In this document: in pieces, positions 45,993 to 53,502 of the stretch | Position numbering within the stretch: position 1 is the stretch's first letter | Layout: every line of letters starts with the position of its first letter | Source of the DNA: a virus | Length of the DNA stretch: 64,000 nucleotides | Reading direction: 5' to 3' (one strand) | IMG/VR virus record: IMGVR_UViG_3300032214_001486 | Location: 1 to 64,000 of that record | Made by a program: the position numbers and the translations under genes | The notes under the pieces: model-generated | Seen by the model: only the letters and a program-made list of their open reading frames with translations | Databases searched by the model: none | Told to the model about the DNA's origin: nothing

Positions 45993-46442
45993 ATGCACAA
46001 CGAAGATCAAAAAGTCGGTCAAGGCTCCGAGGGCGTTCTCGGGGCGACCCGCAAGCCAATGTATCACGGGGGACTAAAAGAGCGCAAGGGCAAGGTTTTC
46101 CCGGCTAAGACCCTGGAACAAATGCGTACCGACCTTGATCTGACCGTGGAGGACTTCGCGCGCCTGCTCGGGTTGAGCTTCATGGCGGTCTACAATTGGG
46201 AACGGGGCGGCGGCATGGTGGAGGTGTCCGACCTTCAATCCCGCATCCTGACCGCCCTTAATCACATGACCGTGGCGCACCCGGACCTGTATTGGGCCGA
46301 CGACGTGAGCAAGGCTGTGGTCAATCAGGGCGGTCTGTACGGGCTCTACAAGCTGTTGACGCACTACTACCGCTCCCTCGCCCAGCAGCAAGCCCAGCGT
46401 CGGGCCGCCCAGGCGCAAGCCGCCCTCGCGGACGCCCCGTAA
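45993..46442 (+). CDS. XRE/Cro-like HTH regulator, 149 aa
   Basis: ATG with GGAGG upstream. TLEQMRTDLDLTVEDFARLLGLSFMAVYNWERG (about residues 44-76) is a Cro/CI-type helix-turn-helix. A helical C-terminal region with a Gln/Ala-rich end may dimerise. It is a candidate repressor; its targets could include the conserved promoter motif of this genome. It lies between the integrase and the repeat cluster. Confidence 0.78.
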   Translation: MHNEDQKVGQGSEGVLGATRKPMYHGGLKERKGKVFPAKTLEQMRTDLDLTVEDFARLLGLSFMAVYNWERGGGMVEVSDLQSRILTALNHMTVAHPDLYWADDVSKAVVNQGGLYGLYKLLTHYYRSLAQQQAQRRAAQAQAALADAP

Positions 46443-46477
46443 GCCACGTAAGCCCTTGATTTCATGGGTTTTTCGAT

Positions 46478-46555
46478 ATGATCGGGGCTTGAACGGTGCG
46501 TGCTGCCGGCGCGGTGTGCGCCGACGCTCGGGCGCTGCGTTCACACCCCGATCAT
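46478..46555. repeat. Inverted repeat A
   Basis: The 18-bp arm ATGATCGGGGCTTGAACG (46478-46495) faces an arm at 46538-46555 whose reverse complement matches at 16 of 18 bases. The 42-bp interval has its own GGCGC-type stems. Related to B and C. Confidence 0.75.
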
Positions 46556-46632
46556 CGTGTATGGCGATAATGTACCCTTATCACCACACACCAGAATAGG
46601 CTGCTGGACGCTATTCTCGCACTTTCGATCCG

Positions 46633-46742
46633 TGATCGGGGCTTGAACGGGGCCGCCCTGCTCAGCCGGCGTGCGCGGTGTGCTGGGCGCGGTTATGCGC
46701 TCGGGTCAAGGCCCAACGTACAGAGCGTTCAAGACCCGATCA
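46633..46742. repeat. Inverted repeat B
   Basis: TGATCGGGGCTTGAACG (46633-46649) faces CGTTCAAGACCCGATCA (46726-46742), matching as reverse complement at 16 of 17 bases across a 76-bp interval. The right arm ends 10 bp before the start of the gene at 46753. Confidence 0.78.
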
Positions 46743-46752
46743 TGGTGCAATT

Positions 46753-47154
46753 ATGCCAAAGAAGAAGCCCTCAGCCACCACGTCGGCCACCACGTCGGCC
46801 ACCACGCCAGAGAACAATCCGGGGGCGTGGGTGCTACGGGCCCCAGACTGGACCGGGGATGCGGAGGCGATCCGAGCGGACGGGTTGATCGTGGACGTGC
46901 GGGAGCGCGGGGCTCAGCTTACGCTTAAATCCCCCCTCGGGGACGTTGTACCCTTGACCCCTAAAGACGTAGCCGGGTTGGAGGCTTGGTTAGGGGGGCC
47001 TTTCGAGCCTTTGTTCCCCCCGGATATATCTACCCCCTGCTTCTACATTCCAGCGAAATACTACACGTCCTCCGCGCAGCTACGGGCCAAGTTAGATCAG
47101 CTTATGCCTGCCCCCCTTCGGGTGTGGGTAGCAGGCCGCGCCTGGGGTGCGTAG
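46753..47154 (+). CDS. Hypothetical protein inside the repeat cluster, 133 aa
   Basis: ATG at 46753 without a clear SD. Basic start (MPKKKP), a TTSATTSATT repeat from ACCACGTCGGCC units, then a folded domain (GAWVLRAPDWTGDAEAIRADGLIVDV) with a Trp/Pro-rich centre. It lies between identical 22-bp direct repeats (about 46724-46745 and 47175-47196), so it has a cassette-like setting. Function unknown. Confidence 0.6.
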   Translation: MPKKKPSATTSATTSATTPENNPGAWVLRAPDWTGDAEAIRADGLIVDVRERGAQLTLKSPLGDVVPLTPKDVAGLEAWLGGPFEPLFPPDISTPCFYIPAKYYTSSAQLRAKLDQLMPAPLRVWVAGRAWGA

Positions 47155-47176
47155 CCGGGCGTAGCCGGGTGCGTAG

Positions 47177-47193
47177 CGTTCAAGACCCGATCA
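47177..47193. repeat. Repeat C, direct copy of the right arm of B
   Basis: CGTTCAAGACCCGATCA is identical to the right arm of B; with flanks the identity extends to 22 bp. No left arm (GATCGGGGC form) is found near it. Confidence 0.78.
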
Positions 47194-47248
47194 TGGGGAA
47201 GTCAGCCAAAATGAGCCACGAAAGCCCACTTTGGCTGACCGTGCCCAT

Positions 47249-47671
47249 TCACTGACCAAAGTAGAAGCCGACCGCCGTGGTAAACGCGCCAATGAGCGCG
47301 GTGACTGCGGGGATCACAATGCTGCGTACCCGTAGCTCCGTGAGTTGGGCCCCGCGGGCTTCCCGCTGCTCGTCGAGCTTGATCCTGCGCTCCTCTAAAT
47401 CGTTCCGCCGCCGTTCCTGCTCAGCCATGCGCTCCAATGCCTCCGTTGTCCGCTCCATCAGCGGTTTGAGGCTCAGCAGATTTTCCGCGGTACGTTCCTC
47501 CGCGCTGCGGCTCGCTGCCATGCTTTCGACCACTTCGCGGACAAGGGCGGTCCACGCTTCCTCGACTGATAGCTGGTCGATATGCCCCTGCAAGAGCTTT
47601 GTTTCTTCTGGAAACGCAGGTTTCATGCGTTCCAGAATGAGCGCCACGTCCACGGCTTTCATGCGGGTCAT
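47249..47671 (-). CDS. Coiled coil with C-terminal membrane span, holin-like candidate, 140 aa
   Basis: Minus-strand ATG at 47671 with GGGGAG upstream, overlapping the endolysin candidate stop (ATGA). A long charged helix (AEQERRRNDLEERRIKLDEQREARG) is followed by one hydrophobic span (VIPAVTALIGAFTTAVGFYFG) at the very end. This topology and its place after an endolysin-like gene suggest a holin or other lysis protein, without family evidence. Confidence 0.6.
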   Translation of the reverse strand: MTRMKAVDVALILERMKPAFPEETKLLQGHIDQLSVEEAWTALVREVVESMAASRSAEERTAENLLSLKPLMERTTEALERMAEQERRRNDLEERRIKLDEQREARGAQLTELRVRSIVIPAVTALIGAFTTAVGFYFGQ

Positions 47672-48255
47672 GCGCGCTCCCCGACAAGCAGCGTGTACGA
47701 AAACGATTTCCAGCCTCGCTTGGCTGTTTGTTGCCGGCAAAGACTCAGGAAGTGTTCAAATTCCGCGTCCTGCGCCCACACTTGGCAGCCGGCTGACCAT
47801 TTATCGACGTTGGTGGAATTCGTACCCGCCCGGTGAAGGTTAATGCCGAATAGACCTGTCTCTGTTTGTCTCGCGTTCATATCGTGCTGGTTGTCTTTGT
47901 CGGCGTCCCGGTATACCGTCACGGGTTTGACCTGTACCAAAGCTGGCTTTTCGCCCTTGTGTAGACCCAATTGCCAGCAGCCCCGATACTGACCTTCCTT
48001 TAGAATGGCGGTCCCCGCAACCCGTCCAGGGTTCTGTAGCCAGAACGTGCCGGGGTCCGTCGTGATGGTGTAACGGTAGACCTTCCACGTCCCGCTGTCA
48101 TCGCGGTATACTACATAGCAGCAGTCGTCAAACTTGTTTGGCTCCCCGTTCTCTTTGCGGAAACCGACGATATTCAAGTCCCAATTTCCGTTGCGGAACG
48201 CCGTGAAACCTTCACGTTCGACACGGGCTAACACTTGCTCGGCTGTCAAGGGCAT
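47668..48255 (-). CDS. Candidate endolysin (L,D-transpeptidase-like Cys protein), 195 aa
   Basis: Minus-strand ATG at 48255 with GAGGTGTAAT upstream. FGINLHRAGTNSTNVDKWSAGCQVW (His and Cys about 27 residues apart, spread over two short stretches) resembles the His...SxGCxx active site of YkuD-type or related peptidoglycan enzymes. TFWLQNPGRVAGTAILKEGQYRG precedes it. Coupled to a holin-like gene and opposite a spanin-like gene, so a lysis role is likely. Confidence 0.55.
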   Translation of the reverse strand: MPLTAEQVLARVEREGFTAFRNGNWDLNIVGFRKENGEPNKFDDCCYVVYRDDSGTWKVYRYTITTDPGTFWLQNPGRVAGTAILKEGQYRGCWQLGLHKGEKPALVQVKPVTVYRDADKDNQHDMNARQTETGLFGINLHRAGTNSTNVDKWSAGCQVWAQDAEFEHFLSLCRQQTAKRGWKSFSYTLLVGERA

Positions 48256-48342
48256 ATTACACCTCGCCTGATGGGGTTGTGACGCCCGAGAGTGTACCCC
48301 AAATGCTCGCCCCCAGGCAAGGGCGGCAGAGGCGCGAGGACA

Positions 48343-48825
48343 ATGAACATGACCACGGTATTTTGGGTCGCTTTGATTATCGGCGTCACCGCGGGCGGCG
48401 CGACCGGCTTTAGCGTAGGCAAGCACCGCGGGAAGGTGGAGGCAGAAGCCGATCTTGCAGCGGCGACTGCAAACGCAGCGCAGATTGCCAAGGCGGTTGA
48501 AGGCAATACACTGGCAATTGCGGGGCTCACAGAAGCGGCGCAGAAGCCCGTCGTGCTCGACGCGGAAACGCGGGCGGCCCTTGCATCGGACGTTCCTACG
48601 GGCTGCCGGGATGAAAAAAGCAGCCTCAGCGCCGCTTGTCTCACCGCTCAATGCTGGCGTTTTCAGCAGGGCAACGGCGGTCGGTCAGACGCAAAGACGT
48701 GTGCAGAATTGGCCGATGACGCCCGTATTCATGCCTGGGTCCAGCTTTGCGCGCAGCCTGACCGGGCGGGCCCCGATTGGGATTGTGTCGCCGCGGGCAT
48801 AAAAGCAGCGCGGGAACAGGACTAA
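48343..48825 (+). CDS. N-terminally anchored Cys-rich protein, spanin-like, 160 aa
   Basis: Plus-strand ATG at 48343 with GAGGAC upstream. One membrane span at the start (VFWVALIIGVTAGGATGFSVG), a long helix (KVEAEADLAAATANAAQIAKAVEG), then a Cys-containing outer part (PTGCRDE, AACLTAQCW, TCAEL, QLCAQ, DCVAA). The layout matches Rz-like inner-membrane spanins. Divergent from the endolysin candidate. Confidence 0.55.
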   Translation: MNMTTVFWVALIIGVTAGGATGFSVGKHRGKVEAEADLAAATANAAQIAKAVEGNTLAIAGLTEAAQKPVVLDAETRAALASDVPTGCRDEKSSLSAACLTAQCWRFQQGNGGRSDAKTCAELADDARIHAWVQLCAQPDRAGPDWDCVAAGIKAAREQD

Positions 48826-48880
48826 CCCTGCCCCCGCGCCCTTGCCGCGGCTGTCCACCGTGGGTTGCCGCCGGCCGCCC

Positions 48881-49216
48881 TCAGTCCCGGTAGACCTTTT
48901 CACCCCGCTTGGGCTTGTAGTCGTCATCGACCTGATAGTAACGGCCGATCTTGTATTCTTCGCCGTCATCGGTCATTTTGATCACGGTGCCGGAGAAGTA
49001 GCTATCGCCGTTATGGCCGTTCCAGTCGCGGCCCATCCCTGAACCGGACAGCCGCATAAAATCGCTCAGGTGCATGTACTCGTTCTTGTACTTCACCCAC
49101 CCGTCCGCCTTGGCGTCATCGTCCAGCCAGTCATAGGCAGCGAGCACCTTTTTCGGGACTTCGTAATCATACAGAAACGGCTTAAACTTGCCGTCGCTCG
49201 ATACTACAATAGCCAT
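48881..49216 (-). CDS. Hypothetical protein, 111 aa
   Basis: Minus ATG with AAGGAAGG upstream. Acidic, aromatic-rich sequence (YDYEVPKKVLAAYDWLDDDAKADGW; then YFSGTVIKMTDDGEEYKIG) that looks globular. Its leader is nearly the same as that of the next upstream gene. Confidence 0.65.
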   Translation of the reverse strand: MAIVVSSDGKFKPFLYDYEVPKKVLAAYDWLDDDAKADGWVKYKNEYMHLSDFMRLSGSGMGRDWNGHNGDSYFSGTVIKMTDDGEEYKIGRYYQVDDDYKPKRGEKVYRD

Positions 49217-49244
49217 CGTGGGCCTTCCTTTGCACCTTAGCGCC

Positions 49245-49532
49245 TTAGTAGCCGTGGGCGGCTTCTTCTAACTGACGCACAATATCTCGGGCCAATTCGT
49301 CAGAATTGCTGCTCGACTCGACCTCGACCACCGCCCAATGCGGATACAGGTAGGCGCCTCCCGTGAACGAATTGTCCCCGGTCTGGAAACTCCACGACTT
49401 CCGGCCCTTGCCGTCCGCGCCCACCGTTAGGGTGATCGCACCCTCCCCGTAGCCGCGAACGTCCTTTTTGACCTCTTTGATCAGGTCGGCAAGGTTGGAA
49501 ATTGCGGGGAACACCATTTTGCCTTTCGCCAT
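49245..49532 (-). CDS. Hypothetical protein, 95 aa
   Basis: Minus ATG with the same AAGGAAGGCCC leader as its neighbour. Helix (ISNLADLIKEVKKDVRG) then strands (AITLTVGADGKGRKSWSFQTG, WAVVEVESS) and a final helix, an alpha/beta fold seen in many small phage proteins. No name known. Confidence 0.65.
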   Translation of the reverse strand: MAKGKMVFPAISNLADLIKEVKKDVRGYGEGAITLTVGADGKGRKSWSFQTGDNSFTGGAYLYPHWAVVEVESSSNSDELARDIVRQLEEAAHGY

Positions 49533-49552
49533 TGCGGGCCTTCCTTTGCGCC

Positions 49553-49726
49553 TTAGCGCAGCTTTTTGGCTACAACGTAGCCCAGGGTGTAGAGCAGGGT
49601 CCGGGTGACCATCGGCTGATTATTCAGCACCGGGATTTTGCGGGTCGCTTGCGCGAGCCCGAACCCGACCAGGGCCACCAGGGCCAATTCAGGCAACGGG
49701 GGCAGGTATTTTGTGACGGCAGACAA
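49553..49726 (-). CDS. Small membrane protein, 57 aa
   Basis: TTG start at 49726 with GGAGG four bases upstream, in this genome's usual style; an earlier GTG at 49762 lies inside the promoter/terminator element. One hydrophobic span (LPELALVALVGFGLA) and a basic end. It is close to the lysis genes. Confidence 0.6.
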   Translation of the reverse strand: MSAVTKYLPPLPELALVALVGFGLAQATRKIPVLNNQPMVTRTLLYTLGYVVAKKLR

Positions 49727-49751
49727 GGGGCCTCCGGGGATAGACAGAGAA

Positions 49752-49790
49752 AGCCCGCTCACGTTACCGCAAGCGGGCTCTGCCCGTCAA
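49752..49790 (-). promoter_or_regulatory. Minus promoter TTGACG-18-TAACGT inside a terminator hairpin
   Basis: On the minus strand -35 TTGACG (49790-49785) and -10 TAACGT (49766-49761) are 18 bp apart. AGCCCGCT (49779-49772) pairs with AGCGGGCT (49759-49752) and TTCTCTG follows. The -10 lies in the loop and the start near 49754 lies in the 3' arm, so own transcripts lack the hairpin. Confidence 0.68.
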
Positions 49791-49795
49791 CCCCC

Positions 49796-50056
49796 TTACT
49801 TCCCCGCCGATGGGGGCGCGGGTATTTCGTGCCGGGTGCCGTCCTTTAAGGTCGCCTCCACCCTCCCGGCACGGGCCGCGGTCATGCCCGCAATTTCCGC
49901 CGGGTCAACCCCGTGCTCCATGACCGCCGCTTGCCAGTCCAGCACGCGGAGCAGCTTTTGCATTTCCGCGATCTTGGCCTGGATGGTGCCCACCAATTGC
50001 CGGGTAGCCCGGCCACGGGCGGGCAGGTCCAGCGGGGCGTCGGGGTCACCAGCCAT
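49796..50056 (-). CDS. Hypothetical helical protein, 86 aa
   Basis: ATG overlaps the stop of the upstream minus gene, without its own SD. A central helix (TIQAKIAEMQKLLRVLDWQAAVM) and a strand-rich end (VEATLKDGTRHEIPAPP). Unknown. Confidence 0.6.
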   Translation of the reverse strand: MAGDPDAPLDLPARGRATRQLVGTIQAKIAEMQKLLRVLDWQAAVMEHGVDPAEIAGMTAARAGRVEATLKDGTRHEIPAPPSAGK

Positions 50057-50327
50057 CGGGGCCGCCGTCGTCGGGGCCATCGTCGTAACAACCCCCGTAA
50101 CCCCCGTCCTCGTCGTCGATGGGCTCGTCGGCCTCATACCGATCCCTAATGTCGGGCCGGAATTGGGCCAATTTCTCGTCCTCACAGTCGGGGCAGACCC
50201 GGCAGAGAGGAATTCCATACCCGTCCTTAATCCAGTAGGTTGAAAGGGTGCTGATTTTGCCGCCGACACACTTATGCTCTTGCTTGGGCGGGGCGGGGGG
50301 ATCGTAAAGGTGAACGATGGTGGACAT
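50046..50327 (-). CDS. Small zinc-binding phage protein, 93 aa
   Basis: Minus ATG with GGAGGAGAAATA. CVGG, then LCRVCPDCEDEKLAQFRPDIRDRYEADEP with three Cys, likely a zinc site. Acidic Asp/Gly-rich end. I recall similar sequences in other phages but no function. Confidence 0.68.
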   Translation of the reverse strand: MSTIVHLYDPPAPPKQEHKCVGGKISTLSTYWIKDGYGIPLCRVCPDCEDEKLAQFRPDIRDRYEADEPIDDEDGGYGGCYDDGPDDGGPDGW

Positions 50328-50518
50328 TATTTCTCCTCCGTGTAGCCGTCAAACCACGGGCCGCGCTTTTGGGTGTAAGCGCGGGCCTTCGCCGTCGTCG
50401 CCGTCTTGGACGACGTTTCGGGGTCACTACAATGGGCCTGCGCTTCCGCCAGCGTCAAGCCGGTCTTGACTGTGCGCTTGCGCGAGCCATTGTAGAATTG
50501 TCGGACGATCTTATACAC
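50327..50518 (-). CDS. Small conserved phage protein, 63 aa
   Basis: GTG at 50518 with GGAGGCGGAAG upstream. VYKIVRQFYNGSRKRTVKTGLTLAEAQAHCSDPETSS followed by GPWFDGYTEE; this layout is familiar from many small phage proteins of unknown role. The start overlaps the end of the upstream minus gene and its end overlaps the next start. Confidence 0.72.
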   Translation of the reverse strand: MYKIVRQFYNGSRKRTVKTGLTLAEAQAHCSDPETSSKTATTAKARAYTQKRGPWFDGYTEEK

Positions 50519-50780
50519 CTTCCGCCTCCCATGCGGCCTCAGCCGCATCGTTTTCAGCTTCCTCGGCCTCGACCGCGGCCCACACCAGGGCCTCAACCTC
50601 GGACCACCCCGCCTCGTCGTCGCTCAGGCCAGGGTCGGCGCCCTCGGCCCACACGACGGCCCCCAATTCGGGGCCTTCGGGGGGCTGCCAGTAATTTCCG
50701 GGGTGACCGGGGCCGTATTCCGCGACCCCCCGGACCTCGACACCGCGGACGGTGCCGGAAAATTCGACCCGGCGGGCCAT
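50511..50780 (-). CDS. Hypothetical acidic protein, 89 aa
   Basis: Minus ATG with GGGGAGAAATA upstream. Beta-rich first half (EFSGTVRGVEVRGVAEYGPG), acidic helical second half (ALVWAAVEAEEAENDAAEAA). Unknown. Confidence 0.62.
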   Translation of the reverse strand: MARRVEFSGTVRGVEVRGVAEYGPGHPGNYWQPPEGPELGAVVWAEGADPGLSDDEAGWSEVEALVWAAVEAEEAENDAAEAAWEAEGV

Positions 50781-51076
50781 TATTTCTCCCCGGCGGGCTC
50801 GGAGGCGGCGGCCTCAGCGGCGGCGGCGAGCTGGGCGGTGGGCTGGGCGGCGAGCTGGGCGTCCAGCCACGCCGTATAGAGCGGCAACATTTCCGCCGCG
50901 GTGCGGGCTTTGAGTCCGCTGACTTCTTTCGCCGCGGCGAGCGCGCTGCCGTTGCGGGCTACCCGCATACCGGCAGCCTCCAAGCGGAGCGCGCTTTTGA
51001 TCGTCACACACCGGTATAGGATCACGTCGGCGCCTGTGAAAATCACGGTGCCGTTGGGCTTTCTCTCGATAGCCAA
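50780..51076 (-). CDS. Hypothetical protein, 98 aa
   Basis: TTG start with GGAG and a C-run, first gene behind the minus promoter at 51133. GTVIFTGADVILYRCVTIKSALRLEAAGM is a folded core; the end is Ala/Gln-rich. Unknown. Confidence 0.65.
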   Translation of the reverse strand: MAIERKPNGTVIFTGADVILYRCVTIKSALRLEAAGMRVARNGSALAAAKEVSGLKARTAAEMLPLYTAWLDAQLAAQPTAQLAAAAEAAASEPAGEK

Positions 51077-51132
51077 GGGGGCTCCTGGGCGGGGCGTGGG
51101 GGAGAGGGGAGGGGGCCGCCGCCGACACCAAC

Positions 51133-51161
51133 CTGATAGCCGCCCCCCTGCCGGTCGTCAA
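51133..51161 (-). promoter_or_regulatory. Minus promoter TTGACG-17-TATCAG
   Basis: On the minus strand: -35 TTGACG (51161-51156), spacer ACCGGCAGG onward, -10 TATCAG (51138-51133). Same consensus as the plus-strand set; it drives the small-gene run 51076 to 49796. Confidence 0.8.
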
Positions 51162-51164
51162 GGC

Positions 51165-51193
51165 TGGACCCTCAACTTTTTGTGTGCTACGCT
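51165..51193 (+). promoter_or_regulatory. Plus promoter TGGACC-17-TACGCT
   Basis: Divergent from the minus promoter: -35 TGGACC (51165-51170) and -10 TACGCT (51188-51193). It departs from the consensus and lacks CGGCA, as might be expected for a late structural gene. Leads to the gene at 51257. Confidence 0.45.
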
Positions 51194-51256
51194 GTGGGCG
51201 CGGCCAGCGGCGCGTTTTGCGCTATTCCTGCGCCTTTACACACCAGGGGGCTTATC

Positions 51257-52759
51257 GTGTCGATTTATGCTTTTAGCGGAGTCAGCGCCGCGGGCGCTGC
51301 CGCCACGCCGGTCGTGATCGACGGGCCTCTCGGCGGTTTCGGCGAAGTATCTACGGAAATTCCCACGCCGGCCGCTCAGGTAGACTTCATCTATAACGTC
51401 AACGCCGTCGTTTTGGCGACCTACACCTACCTTGCGGGTGCAACGGTCGCGCAGAGCGCGGGGGAAGCCGTCGTTAGCTCAGGCACAAACGCGGCCGGCT
51501 ATTCTCGCCTTTTCGCGCGTCGGGTTATCCGGTATCGGCCCGGTCAGGGCTCGCTTATCCGCATGACAGCGCGGTTTTCGGCAGGCACCGTGGGAAACCG
51601 GCAGCTAATCGGCGCCTATAACGTCATCGCCGGCTATCAATTTGGCTACGTTGACGATGTTTTTGGTATTCTGCACACCAGCGCCGCGGGCGTTGAAATT
51701 CAAGCGTTGACCATCACCGGGTCGCCCGCAGCCCCCGGCAACGTGACAATTACCTTGGACGGCGGGACAGCAGTAACCGCCGCGGTAACGGCGTCAGGCA
51801 GCACCTCAATCTGCGCTTGGCAAATTAGTCAAGCAGATTATTCGCAGACCGCGGGCGGCTGGGATGCGATGGCGCTGGGCAACATTGTGTACTTTGTCCG
51901 CCGGATTGCGGGCCCCGCCGGGGCGTCTACCTTCGCTGCGGGGGCTACGGGCACGGTCGCGGCGTTCACGATCCCGACCATCGGCGTAGCTCCGACAGAA
52001 ACTTTCATCCCGCAGGCCGCCTGGAACGGGGACAAATTCAACGGAACCGGGGCGTCAGCCGTTACTCTCAACCCGCAGAACGGCAACATCTACGCCATTC
52101 AATTCCAATACTTAGGCTACGGGGATGCGTTCTTCTACATCGAGAACCCCAAGACGGGGCGGTTTGCGCTCTGCCACACCATTCAGAACGCCAACGCGCG
52201 GACTTCGACGGTGCTCCGCAACCCGGCGGCGTACATCACTTGGGAGAGCCGGAACACCGGGTCCACCACCAGCGTAGCTGTCCGGGGCGCGTCGGGGTCG
52301 GCCTTCACCGAGGGCGATGTGCGCTTCCTTGGGCCGCGGTTTGCCTACCCGGCGACGCGGGCCGTTGGGGCCGGCGTGCTCACGCCCCTAATGACCTTGC
52401 GCTCTACGCGGGTGTACCAGAACCAAGCGGCCACAGGGCAGCTTCGCCTCGACCGCCTATCGGTTGCCTGCGACGGCACAAAGTCAGTGGAGATCAGGCT
52501 GTATACCGGCGCAACCTTGACTGCTGCTCAATTCTCGCGGGTGTCTGCGGCTACGTCAATGACTGACGTGGACACCGCGGCGACCGCAGTATCCGGTGGA
52601 ACCTTGATCTACGCTTTCACCCTGGCAAAAACCGGAAACTCGACTGACGACCTATCCGACCTCGATATTGTCTTAGAGGCGGGTACTATCGTCACGGTGA
52701 CTGCATTTTCGGCCAACGCCAACGATGTGACCGCGACCGTAACGTGGGTCGAGGACTAA
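51257..52759 (+). CDS. Predicted virion structural protein, 500 aa
   Basis: GTG with GGGGG seven bases upstream. Strand-rich throughout, rich in Ala, Thr, Gly and Ser. Landmarks include YSRLFARRVIRYRPGQGSL, TARFSAGTVGNRQLIGAYN, NPQNGNIYAIQFQYLGYGDA and FFYIENPKTGRFALCHTI, a pattern I associate with large-phage and large-virus virion proteins of unknown place in the particle. The C-terminal 120 residues look like a separate beta domain. Only plus-strand gene in this part of the window. Confidence 0.65.
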   Translation: MSIYAFSGVSAAGAAATPVVIDGPLGGFGEVSTEIPTPAAQVDFIYNVNAVVLATYTYLAGATVAQSAGEAVVSSGTNAAGYSRLFARRVIRYRPGQGSLIRMTARFSAGTVGNRQLIGAYNVIAGYQFGYVDDVFGILHTSAAGVEIQALTITGSPAAPGNVTITLDGGTAVTAAVTASGSTSICAWQISQADYSQTAGGWDAMALGNIVYFVRRIAGPAGASTFAAGATGTVAAFTIPTIGVAPTETFIPQAAWNGDKFNGTGASAVTLNPQNGNIYAIQFQYLGYGDAFFYIENPKTGRFALCHTIQNANARTSTVLRNPAAYITWESRNTGSTTSVAVRGASGSAFTEGDVRFLGPRFAYPATRAVGAGVLTPLMTLRSTRVYQNQAATGQLRLDRLSVACDGTKSVEIRLYTGATLTAAQFSRVSAATSMTDVDTAATAVSGGTLIYAFTLAKTGNSTDDLSDLDIVLEAGTIVTVTAFSANANDVTATVTWVED

Positions 52760-52770
52760 GCGAAGGCGGG

Positions 52771-53457
52771 TCAAGGCGCGAGCAGAGCATCCACAAACAG
52801 GTTTAGCGATTGCTGGCCTGCTTTGCTCTCTAACCATCGTTCGCAGAACGGCTTGTCTGCGCCCGGATGCTCAAAGTAGGGGTCGTTTGTCCGCTGCCAC
52901 ACAAAGGCCCCATTTTCCGTGGGTACTTGGAAGTGGAACCAGCGAAAGACCTCCTGTAAGTGTGTAGCCGCGGCGAGGGATTTCCAGTGTAGACCCGCGA
53001 CGATGACCCCACACCGCTTGCCGGTCATCGGGTAGGGCTCACCCCAGCTTGCGCCTCGGTTTTCCAGGGTGTCCATGCGCTCGATGATCTTCTGCATGAG
53101 GGCTGAGTGTGAACCCCACCGGGTTGAAGTCGCAAAAAGCACGGTGTCGGCCCACGCAAGGCCATCGTAGATCACAGGCATCTGATCGACGCCGCCGTAC
53201 TTCTTGGGGTTCTTCACACTTTCGTAGTGCGCCCAGCACCGATAGGGTCCAGACTCCGGGTTCGCGCAGTCCCGCTTGCCGTTGGCATAGCAGCTTAGGT
53301 TCTGCACAATGTGCAGGTCGTTCGCGTTGATGGTGCGGATAACCGCCTGGGGATTGCGCTCTTTGATGCGAAACAGGGCCGCCTCGGTCATCGCAACCGA
53401 CGTACTCAGCTTCGCGTCATGCGTCGTCGTGCTGATCGCAAGGACATTCTTTGCCAT
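52771..53457 (-). CDS. Flavodoxin-fold NAD(P)H-dependent FMN reductase-like protein, 228 aa
   Basis: Minus ATG with GGAGAGC upstream. NVLAISTTTHDAKLSTSVAM gives the phosphate-binding loop, DTVLFATSTRWGSHSALMQKIIERMD the FMN-binding loop, and GKRCGVIVAGLHW the third strand of an NADPH-dependent FMN reductase/flavodoxin fold. A short Cys-containing insert (SCYANGKRDCANPE) follows helix 1, a site where some relatives carry Fe-S clusters. It may act in redox or stress metabolism; unusual on a phage. Confidence 0.72.
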   Translation of the reverse strand: MAKNVLAISTTTHDAKLSTSVAMTEAALFRIKERNPQAVIRTINANDLHIVQNLSCYANGKRDCANPESGPYRCWAHYESVKNPKKYGGVDQMPVIYDGLAWADTVLFATSTRWGSHSALMQKIIERMDTLENRGASWGEPYPMTGKRCGVIVAGLHWKSLAAATHLQEVFRWFHFQVPTENGAFVWQRTNDPYFEHPGADKPFCERWLESKAGQQSLNLFVDALLAP

Positions 53458-53502
53458 TAGCTTGCTCTCCAGATACCCCAGGGGCGAGCGGCGGACGGGG
53501 CT

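Noticed and set aside
46478-47196. Integron attC sites
   Set aside because: The repeats lack the GTTRRRY core and the order of inner boxes of attC, and no integron-type integrase insert is evident in the recombinase.
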